DNA of 64,000 nt from Siphonodentalium dalli (Eukaryota; Mollusca; Scaphopoda; Gadilida; Siphonodentaliidae), in assembly GCA_032622095.1 (NCBI GenBank), contig CP136061.1, positions 125,996,754-126,060,753 of the forward strand. The letters run 5' to 3'. Of the stretch, positions 1 through 11,254 are shown piece by piece. The notes beneath the pieces were generated by a model. The model worked only from the letters and a program-made list of their open reading frames with translations. It searched no databases and was not told where the DNA came from. The stretch's first letter is position 1. Each line of letters opens with the position of its first letter. The translations under genes and the position numbers were made by a program.

Positions 1-26
1 CGCGCCATTCAACGGAATAACGGGCA

Positions 27-839
27 TAGGTTCACATTGGGCTTATTTCAGAATCAAATAAGTCCAATTAGTCTAGGCTGTGCTGGGGGGTGATCGTCGC
101 ACATCGGGGGAATTTATGCGACCATCATTTTCTTATGGGAAAATTACTCTAGTTTTCGAATTCAGAGGGCGCCGAGCCGAGATAAGTGACAAAATATAAC
201 TTTTCACTATGTTTCATAAGGTACCCTACCTAAAACATGACATATTTTCAGAGGTTAACAGACATTAGCCAACTGGTTAACAGGGCATCAACATCGGAAA
301 GATTGTAAACATATTTGCAAATTATGGAACGAATATAGACACTTAATCAGATTCAACATCGTTTTCATGCTTTCGTTCTGATTTCGTGACGTCATGGTAA
401 AATATGTAGCGTGACGCGTCAAACATTCATGGCGATTCAGACAAAGTGTTGTGCGTCAACTCTGTGCAAAGATAGCATATCTGTCGAATTCTTCCAAGTT
501 ATATATTTTTGGAAATGGAAGGGTACCCCCTATATAATGATGTTATACTTACATTATATCTTTCCAAGTATTGACATAATAGACAAAAACTTAACCCTCC
601 CCCCAATTTCACAAATAACCACATATATGTGCCCATGCAGTTTGTGTCCACCAAATAAATTGACAATGCACAGTTTACCTTTTCATGTTGTGTAAAATCG
701 TACGGCGACACTGATAATGTAAAACATCGTTCAAATCCTAGATTAGGAAGGTAATAAAATCCAAGATGGCGTCCAAGATGGCCGCCAATTTTTATATTGA
801 CACTCTATACACCAGATGTATGGTAACCGGACTAGATCA
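27..839 (+). repeat. Left arm of foldback element 1
   Basis: It matches 5306-6077 inverted. The homology stops after 'gactagatcatc' near 839. This arm has an extra 30-bp segment at 39-68 (a 'gggcttattt' hairpin) that the other arm lacks. Confidence 0.75.
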
Positions 840-3800
840 TCGCGAGTGCTTTATGTAATATGGCCTTGTCTTGGATGGAGTCTGTATCTTAATACGTATA
901 AGGCAATTGGCGACGTAAAACCGATGATGAAGACCAAAATGACGCCAAAATAAACAGAACTGTTCCGATAAAACGACCAACTTCTGAGTTGCAATAAAAT
1001 CACATGGTATGACTGTTGTAGCTTTTTTGTTCGTACATATATGTCATTGTGTCCAACATGATCCGTATCTGAAGAAACTAGGGACATTAAGATAGTAACT
1101 GTTCATTAATTTTATCGAAATAACGACATCATATAATGTCAAATTGCCTAAATAGGACCGAATTTCAAACTGACATCCAATCATTTGATGGTAAATATGT
1201 CAATGTTCTGCTACACGATGCTACAACTGCAAACATCCATATTAGTATAGCAATAATGGAAGCCACAATGCCGATTAAAACATGCCTATGCAGTGTATGC
1301 ACTAATAGTTATATATTCAATTATCAATAAATAAAGGAGTTTTTCCATGCTAGTAGCACATTAGACCCGCAATTGTAAACCGTCTGGGGATAACGGACCT
1401 ACAATAATTGCGGATATTTTGTTTATACGAAAATGTTGGCCAACTGTGTTCACATTACCCCGCTAATGTCGTCAACTGCTTACCATGGTAGTTGGTTTCT
1501 ACGTTCAAAGAAGCGATGTTCCAATGTAATAACGGACAATAATCACCAGCAATTTAGACCCAACTAAAACTGTTTTCTCTACATTTCCTCGGGATGCCAC
1601 CCGCACGGAAATGGGTGTTTACATAAGCAGTTCTAATTCGTATTTGTTTAGTACTTCTCAACTCTGAAGATTTAGATAACAATAAACGGTTACATGTTCG
1701 TTGCAAATACTCATTTTATGAACTATTCACAGTTGCAACCGATAGTTTAAATCAATTTCCCCACCAACGTCAATTTCCCACCATGGGTGGTTGACGAGTT
1801 AATTCACAGGTTTATGCCCTCACTTCCATATCATTTTATTTCACACCTGCAGTTCAGGTTTCACGTCGCTGTCGCAATATATTAATACATCTATTGAGCG
1901 TTTTGTTATGATGATCATCCATTTCGTCAAGAGACGAAGAACTAATAAGTTTCTGCCATATTTTATATTGGATAAGGCCTATCCACTCGTAGACAATTTC
2001 GTTAGACATTTAACCACCGATAACATGACTTCATCATGCTGGTACTTATCAGCAATAAGTAACATACATCTATCGGATCTACACAGCCGGTGACACGATT
2101 AAGTTGATGTTCTGGTCTTATGTGAACCTAATTTAATCATTAGCTGTCAACTCGGGAACACTATAAAAAAGTTGGTTGGCACATGTGCGCGGGCATTTCT
2201 GCCAAGTACGATAAGCCGAGAAGTTGCAATAGTTAATTCACTGTGACAGTATTGTTGGATTAAATTGACCTGACCAATCATATGATGCAATCCAATTACT
2301 CTTCAGCTGGATACGTGATTGTTCCCAACAAGTAATTGTTTATCATAAGTAATTCATAAATGGCACTGAATGGCATGAGTATATATAATAGAAAAATGGA
2401 CGAATTTTATTAATATTGGGACTAAATTCAAATTATAAGAAATATTTCTTTTTTCGATTTAATAAGGTGGCGAGTTAGAATCGACAATTTTGAAGACAAA
2501 TTAACTTCAATTGCATAACCTTAGTCGAGACTAGATCCATTTATTAAATGTAACACTTAACTGGTTTTCAAAGGGCAAATATGTTTGCATTATTTGTGTG
2601 CAATTAACATTACCATAACTCAAAGCATGAAGTATCTCGATCTAAATTCCTACCAGGTGTACACATAAGAAAGTAGAGATATTACTAATTTAATATGCTG
2701 GAAGCAAAGGGTGTTGCTACTTTCGAAGTTTCATATGTGTGGGATACTATGTGTAAGTTTACTATATATCTTGCCCGATGTCGCAGAAGAATCCATATTA
2801 TGAGCAAATATGTCCAACAGCCATCAAATGTCCGACTGCGATTGTCTATATATGTCATTCAATCCAACATTCAAACAAGAACGTGTGTCATTGTCGAATA
2901 TAGGACCGTCGCCACATGCAACGATGGAACCTGGTTTGATTGTATGGTGCTCACAAGGTAAACTTACTCAAAATATACCGACCCATTACGGCTTAAAATT
3001 CCTCAATATTAAGCTAAAATAAGGATTTAAATCAATTGTTTTCTGGGACGTCTACTTAGATGAATGCACGCAATAACTACCACACCTATGTACATTATCT
3101 GATATTTGTGATAATCGCATGCTTGCATATATGCTTTCGGTCAGATACATATAACTGGTTCACGCATATCGTAAAATGTATCCTGGGGACAATTACCACA
3201 ATCATGAATATTTGACATATATCAGATACGTAGGTTGTTCCATTGCAGAAAAATGGCGATCGTGCAAAGGAGCTGCTAATTATTGTTTGTGTTAAAAGTA
3301 CTCCACGGCTACTATATTTCTTGAGAATGTCCTACCTGTAGCGGTTATACTCTATTTTGATTAAAAACTAATTCCGCGGCTATGGCTGATAACATGTGAC
3401 CAACGAGTTGTCATCCCGTTGCTTGAAATGGATCAGCATCAGTGAAAGGGACACATTTAGTATGACAAGCATCATTCTAATGCTGAGCAACTGAGTATAT
3501 GACATTTTGAGCACGTCTTCTAACTGTGTGGCTTTCTAATCCTTGTACTTTTCATCTTTGGTTAATTGCTTAGATTGCTCCATACTGATATATAAATTGG
3601 AGGATATAGTGTTATCCCATTCGAGTACTGTACGTGATTATCATAGTTGGGTACGTGTGACGGAGAGTCGTGTGATACCTACAGTGTGAGACCAACTTTC
3701 ATGGATCCAAATTTCATGGGACTTAGCACAATCAATACCACGGCCTCACACTTACCGTTTATCATTTAAAGCATTAGTATTTACAAATGAGGGGTCAGTT

Positions 3801-4971
3801 TTGATAATATTCTACCTGTTCCAACCAAACCTGAAAGTTGGTTCTGTGCAACATTCTTGGGGTAAGCTCCAAGTAACTTGATATTATTTAAAATGACCAA
3901 TACCTTGTATGAAGTTAAATACTGAATGCATATAATGTGTTTAAATATATTGTGATAGCAACGCGAATTCTGGACAGCCGGGAAGATATAAAATAATATG
4001 GAAGCGAATGCATATATATAACTCGCCGAAGGCATCAGCCACTACTCAGACATACAAGATCTATAGTACATTAGCAGGACAATAATTATACTATTGGTCG
4101 TCAATGTGTATTCAATAAAATAATTAATACACCTGCAACCACGCATATCAAGCGGCATAGAATTAAGTACAGATAAGCATATACTCAAATGAACTGCTTA
4201 CGTAAATAAGCATAAATTCACGTCTGGTGGGACCATAGCGAGAATATAACGACACAGATACGTATTTTGTCAGATTTGTTTGAGATTTGTTTCGGTTATT
4301 TCAATAGAACATCACTCCAATGAACGTGAAAATCAATTACCCCAGTACGCATTGACAACATTGATGAGATATATAAAATAAATTGTCCATTCTTTGCATA
4401 CCCGCACTTATCAGGATTCTAAATTGGTTGTTATTGCTTGACGGTTTGTGTAAGCGGGTCTATGAGTCATTACCGTGGACACCTACATTGGTTATTGATG
4501 ATTGAATATGTATATTTAGTCGGCATTGTAGCTTCAATTCTTATTGTACTAATATAAAAGTCAGCAGTTTCATCACCAAGCAGAACGTTGACTTGTACAC
4601 CACAAAATGGATGTCAGGTTGAAACACTATCCCATTGTGGCAATTTGGCATTGCATGTCGATTTTGAGAAATAAAATGAGCATTTAATTTCTCAATGCCA
4701 ACAGTTTTATTGGATTCTGATCACATTATCAACAGACATATATGCACGAACGAATAAGCTACAAAACTCATAACATGCAGATGACATAACATTGCAACTC
4801 GGAAGCAGGTAATTTTATCGGAACATTTTTTAGTTTTATGGCGGCCATTTTGGTCTCCATCATTGTTTTACGTAACCAGTTGACTTATACATATTACAAT
4901 ACAGCCTCTATGAAATGAAGATCAGTTACAACCGGTGTGCACACTCAGTGTGCACAGAGTGCGATATTAAA
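840..4971. other. Interior of foldback element 1, no gene seen
   Basis: AT-rich sequence with only short scattered reading frames. None has recognisable protein similarity, and none shows a coding pattern worth calling. No RNA gene was seen. Confidence 0.5.
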
Positions 4972-5694
4972 CTTGGCAGCCATCTTGGACGCCATCTTGG
5001 ATTTTATTACCTTCATAATCAAGGATTTGAACGGAATCTTACATTCTCCATGTCCCCGGATGGTTCTGCCCTATATGACACTACAAAATGTGCATTGTCG
5101 ATGTTTTATTGGAAACAACCTGCATGGGTGCATTTAAGTGGATATTTGTGAAATTGGGGTGAGGGTTAAGCTTTTCTCGATTAGTTTACCATTTGGAGAT
5201 ATATAATAAAGATAGGAACATCATTTTGTAGGCATACCCTTCCATTTGCAAAAATATTTAACTTGGAAGAATTCGACAGATATGCTATATTTGCACAGAG
5301 TTGATGATCTAGTCCGGTTATCATACATCTGGTGTATAGAGTGTCAATATAAAAAATTGGCGGCCATCTTGGACGCCATCTTGGATTTTATATTACCTTC
5401 CTAATCTAGGATTTGAACGATGTTTTACATTAACAGTGTCGCCGTACGATTCTACACAATATGAAAAGGTAAACTGTGCATTGTCAATTTATTTGGTGGA
5501 CACAAACTGCGTGGACACATATATGTGGTTATTTGTGAAATTGGGGGGAGGGTTAAGTTTTTGTCTATTATGTCAATACATGGAAAGATATAATGTAAGT
5601 ATGAACATCATTATATAGGGGGTGCCCTTCCATTTTCAAAAATATATAACTTGGAAGAATTCGACAGATATGCTATCTTTGCACAGAGTTGACG
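4972..5694. repeat. Diverged tandem duplication inside the right end of foldback element 1
   Basis: Two units about 383 bp apart (from about 4972 and about 5356) share the same order of landmarks. These are a pair of 'gccatcttgga' motifs, a segment like 'tgtgcattgtc', 'gtgaaattgggg', and an end like 'gcacagagttga'. The second unit is also the inner part of the right arm, so the duplication was not copied to the left arm. Confidence 0.6.
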
Positions 5695-6077
5695 CACAAC
5701 ACTTTGTCTGAATCGCCATGAATTTTTGACGCGTCACGCTACATATTTTACCATGACGTCACGAAATCAGAACGAAAGCAGGTAGACGATGTTGAATCTG
5801 ATTAGGTGTCTATATTCGTTCCATATTTTGCAAATATGTTTACAATCTTTCCGATGTTGCTGCCCTGTTAACCAGTTGGCTAATGCCTGTTAGGGTACCC
5901 TATGAAACATAGTGAAAAGTTATATTTTGCCACCTATCTCGGCTCGGCGCCCTCTGAATTCGAAAACTAGAGTAATTTTCCCATAAGAAAATGATGGTCG
6001 CATAAATTCCCCCGATGTGCGACGATCGCCCCCCCCCCCCCCCCCCCCCAGCACAGCCTAGACTAAATGTGAACCTA
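5306..6077 (-). repeat. Right arm of foldback element 1
   Basis: Reverse complement of 27-839. It carries a run of about 20 C at 6030-6049 where the left arm has only a short G run. That is ordinary homopolymer expansion since the arms formed. Confidence 0.75.
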
Positions 6078-6460
6078 TTTTCACGAGAATATGTTGACTT
6101 TACTTTAGTAGTGTACACGTATATTTTATATGTACTAATATGTACCAATCCCTCAGTCGTGTAAGCCACATGCATGCAGTTCACAATTATACGTTGCACA
6201 CAGTTAGTCGTCTTTGCCTTTGGTCGAGGCAATTTCAAGTATAGGATGTACGAACGATTACAACAGATGTTCAAATTTGCTCAAGAACTGTGTAAACACG
6301 CAGCATAAAACGCTGAATACATCACATCGGGTATTTACTTCTCCCTGTTATCAAAGACGTAATGTTAACGATGAGCTCCCTTCCATCGATATGACATCAC
6401 AAAACTACTATTGACACATTCATTTTATGCAATCTGAACATATTGTCATTTATATTCTTT

Positions 6461-6650
6461 CAATTCAATTCAGTTTATTGATAAACTCAACGTCCAATAT
6501 ATTAAAGAGCGTCTGTTCATTTTGTTTCCAAATAGGAAAATCCATAAAATGGCCGCCAACTGTGCCGTTACCTCATTTATACAAATAGTCGTAGTTTTTA
6601 CGTCTCAATTGTTCAATTCAATTCAATTCAGTTTATTGATATATACTCGT
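6461..6650. repeat. Two copies of an AATTCAATTC-type repeat start
   Basis: The phrase 'attcaattcagtttattgat' occurs near 6467 and again near 6623. It is followed each time by a similar short stretch containing 'cgtc'. Low-complexity A/T/C sequence; no coding signal. Confidence 0.5.
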
Positions 6651-6910
6651 CGTCACATTTTGACATATAGAGTGGAAAATATACAACGGTATATTTAAAA
6701 ATATTTTGGATTGTGCATGCGTGCAGTGAATTATATGAATAAATATACAACAATATAATATGGGATATGTGGTCAGTAATCAGAGGGTTTTGGGTCGGTT
6801 TGGCATATGGTTTATGGGTATGCCTCAGGAGATCCTCGTTATTGATTGGGGTTTCTTAATAAATAGAGCAAGATTAGTAAGCGTTCGTTTATTACCGCTA
6901 TTAAATACAG

Positions 6911-7041
6911 TAATGCCCTAAATAATTGACTCCTTAACCACAGCAGAAATATGGGTAATTTTTCAGGATATTTCCGACTAAATCGTGAAAAATTGCCCAT
7001 AATTCTGCTGTGGTTAAGGAGTCGATTATTTAGGCCAATAA
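6911..7041. mobile_element. Short palindromic MITE, copy 1
   Basis: The first half ('taatgccctaaataattgac', then 'tccttaaccacagcag') is repeated as its reverse complement in the second half, giving a hairpin of about 130 bp. A second copy lies at 13099-13244, so it is a dispersed family. Probable TA target sites flank the ends; the superfamily cannot be fixed from this. Confidence 0.7.
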
Positions 7042-7043
7042 TG

Positions 7044-8097
7044 TAGGTCGGTTAGCTTCAACGTGTTGGGTCTTTGTGATAAACTGTATGTCTCGATCGA
7101 GCTTATAAACTCGGCATGACGTACTGTGCCAATAAGATAAAAAAAAATTGCTTCTGTGTAACCAGTGTATGATTGTTTGTGAACTATTTTGCGCTAATAT
7201 TTCTCGAATTATCCGACTACTTTATCCGGTCATTTCCAACTACATATATCAGATTAATGTCTGATAATAACGTTTTCTCATCGACGAACACCTGATTCGC
7301 ATTGCGTTAGATCTAAAAATATATCTAATCAGGCCCAGATTAAATATTAATCAAATTAATCATCGAACACCAGGGGACACATGTGTACGATTATATATAA
7401 AAACTCGCACATCTAGGCTAACCCGGAAAGGATATAACTCTATATAGAACGTACTTTGACTAAATAACGGAAATTTGTATGAAAGAATTTAGTGTGGTAA
7501 ACTTTGGTAGTACATCAGTCAAATTTTCATATTGGATGGTTGGGCGTGGGGGGAATTATGGTAACAATCTTTAAAAATATGTAATCTTATTAAATTGGCC
7601 TCTCGACTAAGGGTGGATACACACTTGAATGTAATTTATGTATGTACATGTAAAATCCATGTAATCCATGTATTTTACATGGGCACACCAATCATTGATA
7701 GAAGTATTCGCCTGCGCGCTATCGGTCCATTTCAACATGTGAGACCAGTGAGTAGTTATAAGCCATTAATAAACCAACTGCTATCAAGAAATTTCAGGCC
7801 ACTCATAACCATATCTTTTTTCACGGATGCCGAAATGAATAAATCCTGTCTGATATCTGTTGCTGTTTTTCACGAGTTTTAGTTCATTTCGAAAAGTGGA
7901 TTTGAGTCCGTCGATTTCATATTTGATATGTTTTTCGTCAATTCTTGGAAACAGAGTCATCAACAACAAAAAATGCAGAATTTGAAGCTTTTTTAGGACG
8001 ATATCGGTTTGTTGAGATTGCTCGGATAATTTGAGATCGAGTTCATGTGATAACATTCAAATGGGGTTTCCATGCAAATATCCATTACAAATTAATA
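7044..8097. other. Unassigned non-coding stretch
   Basis: No recognisable gene, RNA or repeat. A 90-residue minus-strand frame ends at 7784, but it has no family signature and no splice context that I can support. Confidence 0.4.
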
Positions 8098-8554
8098 CAG
8101 GAGCGGATAGCTCAGTTGGTTTGTGGGCCGACCTCTGAGCTACACCTTCGACACGGTCGAGGGTTCAAATCCGACAAAATATCGGTCGGACTTTGTATCG
8201 CCATCTGCATTCCCAGTACCATGGGCATCACAAATCAATCATCGATGCCACGATCAGTGATCTGAGAAAGATTCCAGAAGCCAAAGAGTCTCAGACAAAA
8301 ATTTGAAAAAATGCGTACTGGACTAACTTCGTACCTCTGCTCCTCTCGTAATGTCATGACCAGGGATGACACTACACTTGGCACACCGTCGGATCGGGAG
8401 CCGACGCTAATGGCTGTCCCGTGTGCAACAATGTGGCGAAGAAGTCACGGGTTCGGCAAAAAAACTTCCTGGAAAAATTATGGATCTACTCGATCCCGTC
8501 CTGTAAAAGCCAGCCTTGGTCACTAGGACGTAGCAACTACAGATACAGATACAG
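8098..8554 (+). mobile_element. tRNA-derived SINE
   Basis: The head has an RNA polymerase III A box (tagctcagttgg, 8108-8119) and B box (ggttcaaatcc, 8162-8172), 54 bases from start to start, as in a tRNA gene. The rest of the head does not fold as a clean tRNA: the acceptor ends do not pair and no CCA-proximal end follows. A body of about 350 bp ends in 'actaggacgtagcaac' and a short (cagata)n-type tail, the usual SINE layout. The LTR element starts directly after the tail. Confidence 0.75.
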
Positions 8555-8761
8555 CGCCAGTGGGTTGTATCTAGTCGAGACTGTGTTTGGTTGTATTGTG
8601 TGTGACCGTCCAATTGCGATCTCTATTATAACAAACCAGGTTTTATATCAACGCTGCTTGGTTTGGGTCGGAAATATTGTCTCATTCTAATAAATACTCA
8701 TGTGATCGAATATTGTCATCTGTGTTGGTTACCCGACTATGTAACTACCATAATAATGGCG
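8555..8761 (+). repeat. 5' LTR
   Basis: Matches 11038-11254 over most of its length, from 'cgccagtgggttg' to 'aataatggcg'. It carries a poly(A) signal AATAAA at 8689-8694. It differs from the 3' LTR by a replaced internal block at about 8641-8657 and by missing 'cttgaccgcgtgt'-type sequence. Confidence 0.85.
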
Positions 8762-8785
8762 TGGTGGCAGCGTTGATATAAAACC
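8639..8785. repeat. Perfect 19-nt inverted repeat linking 5' LTR and primer-site region
   Basis: 8639-8657 (ggttttatatcaacgctgc) is the exact reverse complement of 8767-8785. The 3' LTR has unrelated bases at the equivalent place, so the inverted copy is specific to the 5' LTR. Confidence 0.9.
8762..8772 (+). promoter_or_regulatory. Candidate primer-binding site
   Basis: TGGTGGCAGCG starts right where the LTR similarity ends. It begins with TGG, as tRNA-primed binding sites do. The priming tRNA is not identified. Confidence 0.55.
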
Positions 8786-8970
8786 TTCGTCTCCATTACA
8801 TTGAACAAGGAAGTGACAGTCCACAAGTCGGAGTTGGGTGAACTACATTGCATATTTACGACGCAGCAGCTGACCGACGGGGAAATTCCGCTGAAAAGTA
8901 TTCTTTCATTTGGGTGTTTCATTTTGGAACTAACACGTGGTCCGACTTTCGCGACGTACCAGTATAGAGC

Positions 8971-10704
8971 ATGGCATCTACACCCATTATAACACCGTGG
9001 TGTTTGACAAAGGCAGAGACGGTAGCTTCAGTTAGAGAGTGGCGAAGTACCATCGTACGATCACTGTCAATGGACGACAATTTTGAACCATTCTTAGTTG
9101 AAGGTACTACGTGGTTGATGAAAACAAAGGCCAATCCACTCAGAGGCTTTGTCAGTGATGACGACAAAATGCAAATAGACAGCCGCAGAAGTGCGAGTCA
9201 GAAAGTTGCTCTCTTAGAGGTAATGCTAGGACATATGGCAAGATATTGTCCAATAATTGCACGCTATTCTATCGTCAAAAGGTCGACCTCCATGGAAAGT
9301 ATTTGGAGAATTATTCGAGTACACTTTGGATTCTATTCGGTTGAGGAAACTTGTTATGCAGAGCCAGCAGAAGAGAAATTGGTAGTGCAACAGAAAGAAA
9401 TACATGTAAATGTGTCCTGCTCGGATATTTTACCAGATAATATAGCTTCGTACCCACTTATCGAACAACATCAGAGGGTATGTGTTTGTACAACTGATCC
9501 ATCAGGTCCATCGTATGTGCATGGGCAGATTGGAAAGGAAGAAACAAGCGATTCCACATACTTGAGCCAGATCTCACGATACAAAGTGTCCATATACACT
9601 GGAATGACTTATCTTAATGAACCCAACAGCGGTGACTTGTTGTTTGTCGAAGGCGATCATTTGACTGCGAGATGTGACTACGTCAACTCACCAAGAATTG
9701 ACTTATATTATAACAACACAATCGTGTGTGTGAGTCTTAAGTCAGGTCAGGACATTAACTTGATTGATCGCTCGCTTGCTGAGGACCTCGGTATATGTTT
9801 CACTGAAACAGACCACATTACTATCCCGATATATGATGGATTGCTGGTATCAGTTGTTGGTCATGCAAGTCTAACACTATCGCGTGGTGGATCCCTATTC
9901 TACTTGGATGCGGTAGTCGCGGAAAATCTGAACATCGACATACTGGCAGGAGATTCATTCATGAACATCAATGAATTGACGATTAAACCAGATAAGTCCA
10001 TTGTTCTGGTTGACAATCATGTGTTTTATTCTTATGGCCATCACAACAGCCAGGAGATTCCACATGCATGTGAGTCTCTCGCAAAGATAAATGTTCGAAC
10101 CCCAGCAAGCACAGCATTGGACATAAATGTATATTCCCTATACCCAAACGATCAATGTATGAAAGTGGAAGAAGATGGGCACTCTGAGGACTCGGATGAT
10201 CGATGCGTGAATGTTACATCCGACATGTCACATGGATATGGATTAATACAGCCAATAACTGCAATATCGACATACCCGATCGTAGTTGTTCCATCCATGA
10301 AATATACCAGCAAACACAGCTTGCACACATGGGATGAACTGAATATGGAGGCAAACGGATCCTTTGAGAGTGGCCAGTCTGTCGTGTCACACGGAGATAG
10401 CCCGAAACAGATACTTGTTACAAAACCTCAAGTGACGGAGAGCGGGAAGGAAGTTGTCAGTATTGGAATATCATGCAGGGTGTTTGTCAACTTTGTTGGT
10501 TCCCGAGTGAGCGATGACTGTATGAGTACACACCTGCGGGGGGAACATCTACACACAAACGTGATTACCGATACTAATGCGTGTGCCAATCAGTCATTTG
10601 ATGTCGATGATAACTCCATAGTTAAACCATGGGACAGATATACATGTAATGCAGATTTGATCATAGGCAGGCATGTCAGTCGGTATAAAATGAGGAATCT
10701 ATAA
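8971..10704 (+). CDS. Gag/retropepsin-like protein of compact LTR element
   Basis: An intact 577-residue ORF between the two LTRs, about 200 bases after the candidate primer site. Residues 1-125 look like the N-terminal Gag region of Ty3/Gypsy-like elements: an 'ITPWCLTKAETVAS' start, 'RRSASQKVALLEVMLGHMA', then 'STSMESIWRIIRVHFGF'. Residues 250-355 look like a retropepsin fold: 'INLIDRSLAEDLG', then 'IDILAGDSFMNINELTIKPD', then 'VFYSYG'. The position expected to be the catalytic D-T/S-G reads K-S-G (residues 257-259), so the protease is probably inactive. I see no zinc knuckle and no polymerase. Residues 360-577 are not recognised. A 1.7-kb frame without stops in AT-rich DNA argues for recent activity or selection. 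It could be a helper-dependent element or a domesticated Gag. Confidence 0.8.
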   Translation: MASTPIITPWCLTKAETVASVREWRSTIVRSLSMDDNFEPFLVEGTTWLMKTKANPLRGFVSDDDKMQIDSRRSASQKVALLEVMLGHMARYCPIIARYSIVKRSTSMESIWRIIRVHFGFYSVEETCYAEPAEEKLVVQQKEIHVNVSCSDILPDNIASYPLIEQHQRVCVCTTDPSGPSYVHGQIGKEETSDSTYLSQISRYKVSIYTGMTYLNEPNSGDLLFVEGDHLTARCDYVNSPRIDLYYNNTIVCVSLKSGQDINLIDRSLAEDLGICFTETDHITIPIYDGLLVSVVGHASLTLSRGGSLFYLDAVVAENLNIDILAGDSFMNINELTIKPDKSIVLVDNHVFYSYGHHNSQEIPHACESLAKINVRTPASTALDINVYSLYPNDQCMKVEEDGHSEDSDDRCVNVTSDMSHGYGLIQPITAISTYPIVVVPSMKYTSKHSLHTWDELNMEANGSFESGQSVVSHGDSPKQILVTKPQVTESGKEVVSIGISCRVFVNFVGSRVSDDCMSTHLRGEHLHTNVITDTNACANQSFDVDDNSIVKPWDRYTCNADLIIGRHVSRYKMRNL

Positions 10705-11005
10705 TCGGTTGCCTGTAGTGTTACGCACACCACAGTGTTACCATTGAAGCATGTAGTTTTCTTATGCACAACTTACCAACATCTTGTGCATGACGGATTG
10801 TAATAGGAACAACTGGAATTTCAGACTGTAAGGATGTTCTTTAATTGTCCCAAGTCGGTCATGACTGACTCAAATTAGCTGGTGATATCAATCACGTGCT
10901 GATCTATGTTTTACTTTGTCGATGTGTTTGTGTTCTTTTCTTCGTGTATAGCCAGTGTGACTAGCACGTCTATTATTTGTATTGACATTATATGATTCGA
11001 TAAAC

Positions 11006-11031
11006 AAGGAGAGGAGAGGAGAGAAAATAAG
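11006..11031 (+). promoter_or_regulatory. Polypurine tract
   Basis: A purine-only run made of 'aaggagaggagaggagag', interrupted only by a T near its end. It sits immediately upstream of the 3' LTR, where plus-strand priming takes place in LTR elements. Confidence 0.75.
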
Positions 11032-11254
11032 TGGTTACGCCAGTGGGTTGTATCTAGTCGAGACTGTGTTTGGTTGTATTGTGTGTGACCGTCCAATTGC
11101 GATCTCTATTATAACAAACCAGGGTTTCTCTCTCTTGGTTTGGGTCGGAAATCTTGACCGCGTGTATTATTGTCTCATTCTAATAAATACTCATTTGATC
11201 GAATATTGTCATCTGTGTTGGTTACCCGACTATGTAACTACCATAATAATGGCG
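11032..11254 (+). repeat. 3' LTR
   Basis: Starts 'tggttacgcc' directly after the purine tract and ends 'aataatggcg'. It includes an AATAAA within 'ctaataaatactca'. It keeps an internal block that is replaced in the 5' LTR. Confidence 0.85.

Larger units (their letters stand above)
27..6077. mobile_element. Foldback element 1, about 6 kb with 770-bp inverted arms
   Basis: Bases 27-839 reappear as the reverse complement at 5306-6077, with high identity over almost the whole length. Both arms hold the paired 'ccaagatggc' motifs, the run around 'gacgcgtcaaa' and the end motif 'tagtctaggctg'. The 4.5-kb interior has no transposase-like reading frame. This fits a non-autonomous foldback or long-TIR DNA element, but an inverted segmental duplication is possible. 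No target duplication could be defined because the left end is close to the window edge. Confidence 0.65.
8555..11254 (+). mobile_element. Compact LTR retroelement with Gag/protease-like ORF only
   Basis: Two direct repeats of about 207 and 223 bp (8555-8761, 11032-11254) enclose a primer-site candidate, one long ORF and a purine tract, in the order of an LTR retroelement. There is no reverse transcriptase, RNase H or integrase, so it is non-autonomous. The ORF's N-terminus resembles the Gag of Ty3/Gypsy-like elements found in cnidarians and molluscs; that family placement is from memory and not certain. No clear target duplication is seen, and the 5' LTR appears to lack the first few bases present in the 3' LTR. 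Confidence 0.85.

Noticed and set aside
5900-6274. 124-residue minus-strand frame with a poly-Gly tract
   Set aside because: The Gly tract is the C homopolymer in the foldback arm; no domain.
7784-8056. 90-residue minus-strand frame with coiled-coil-like composition
   Set aside because: No splice signals or family similarity that I can support; length is possible by chance.
8100-8175. Possible tRNA gene
   Set aside because: A and B boxes are present but the acceptor ends do not pair and a long SINE body follows, so it is called a tRNA-derived SINE.
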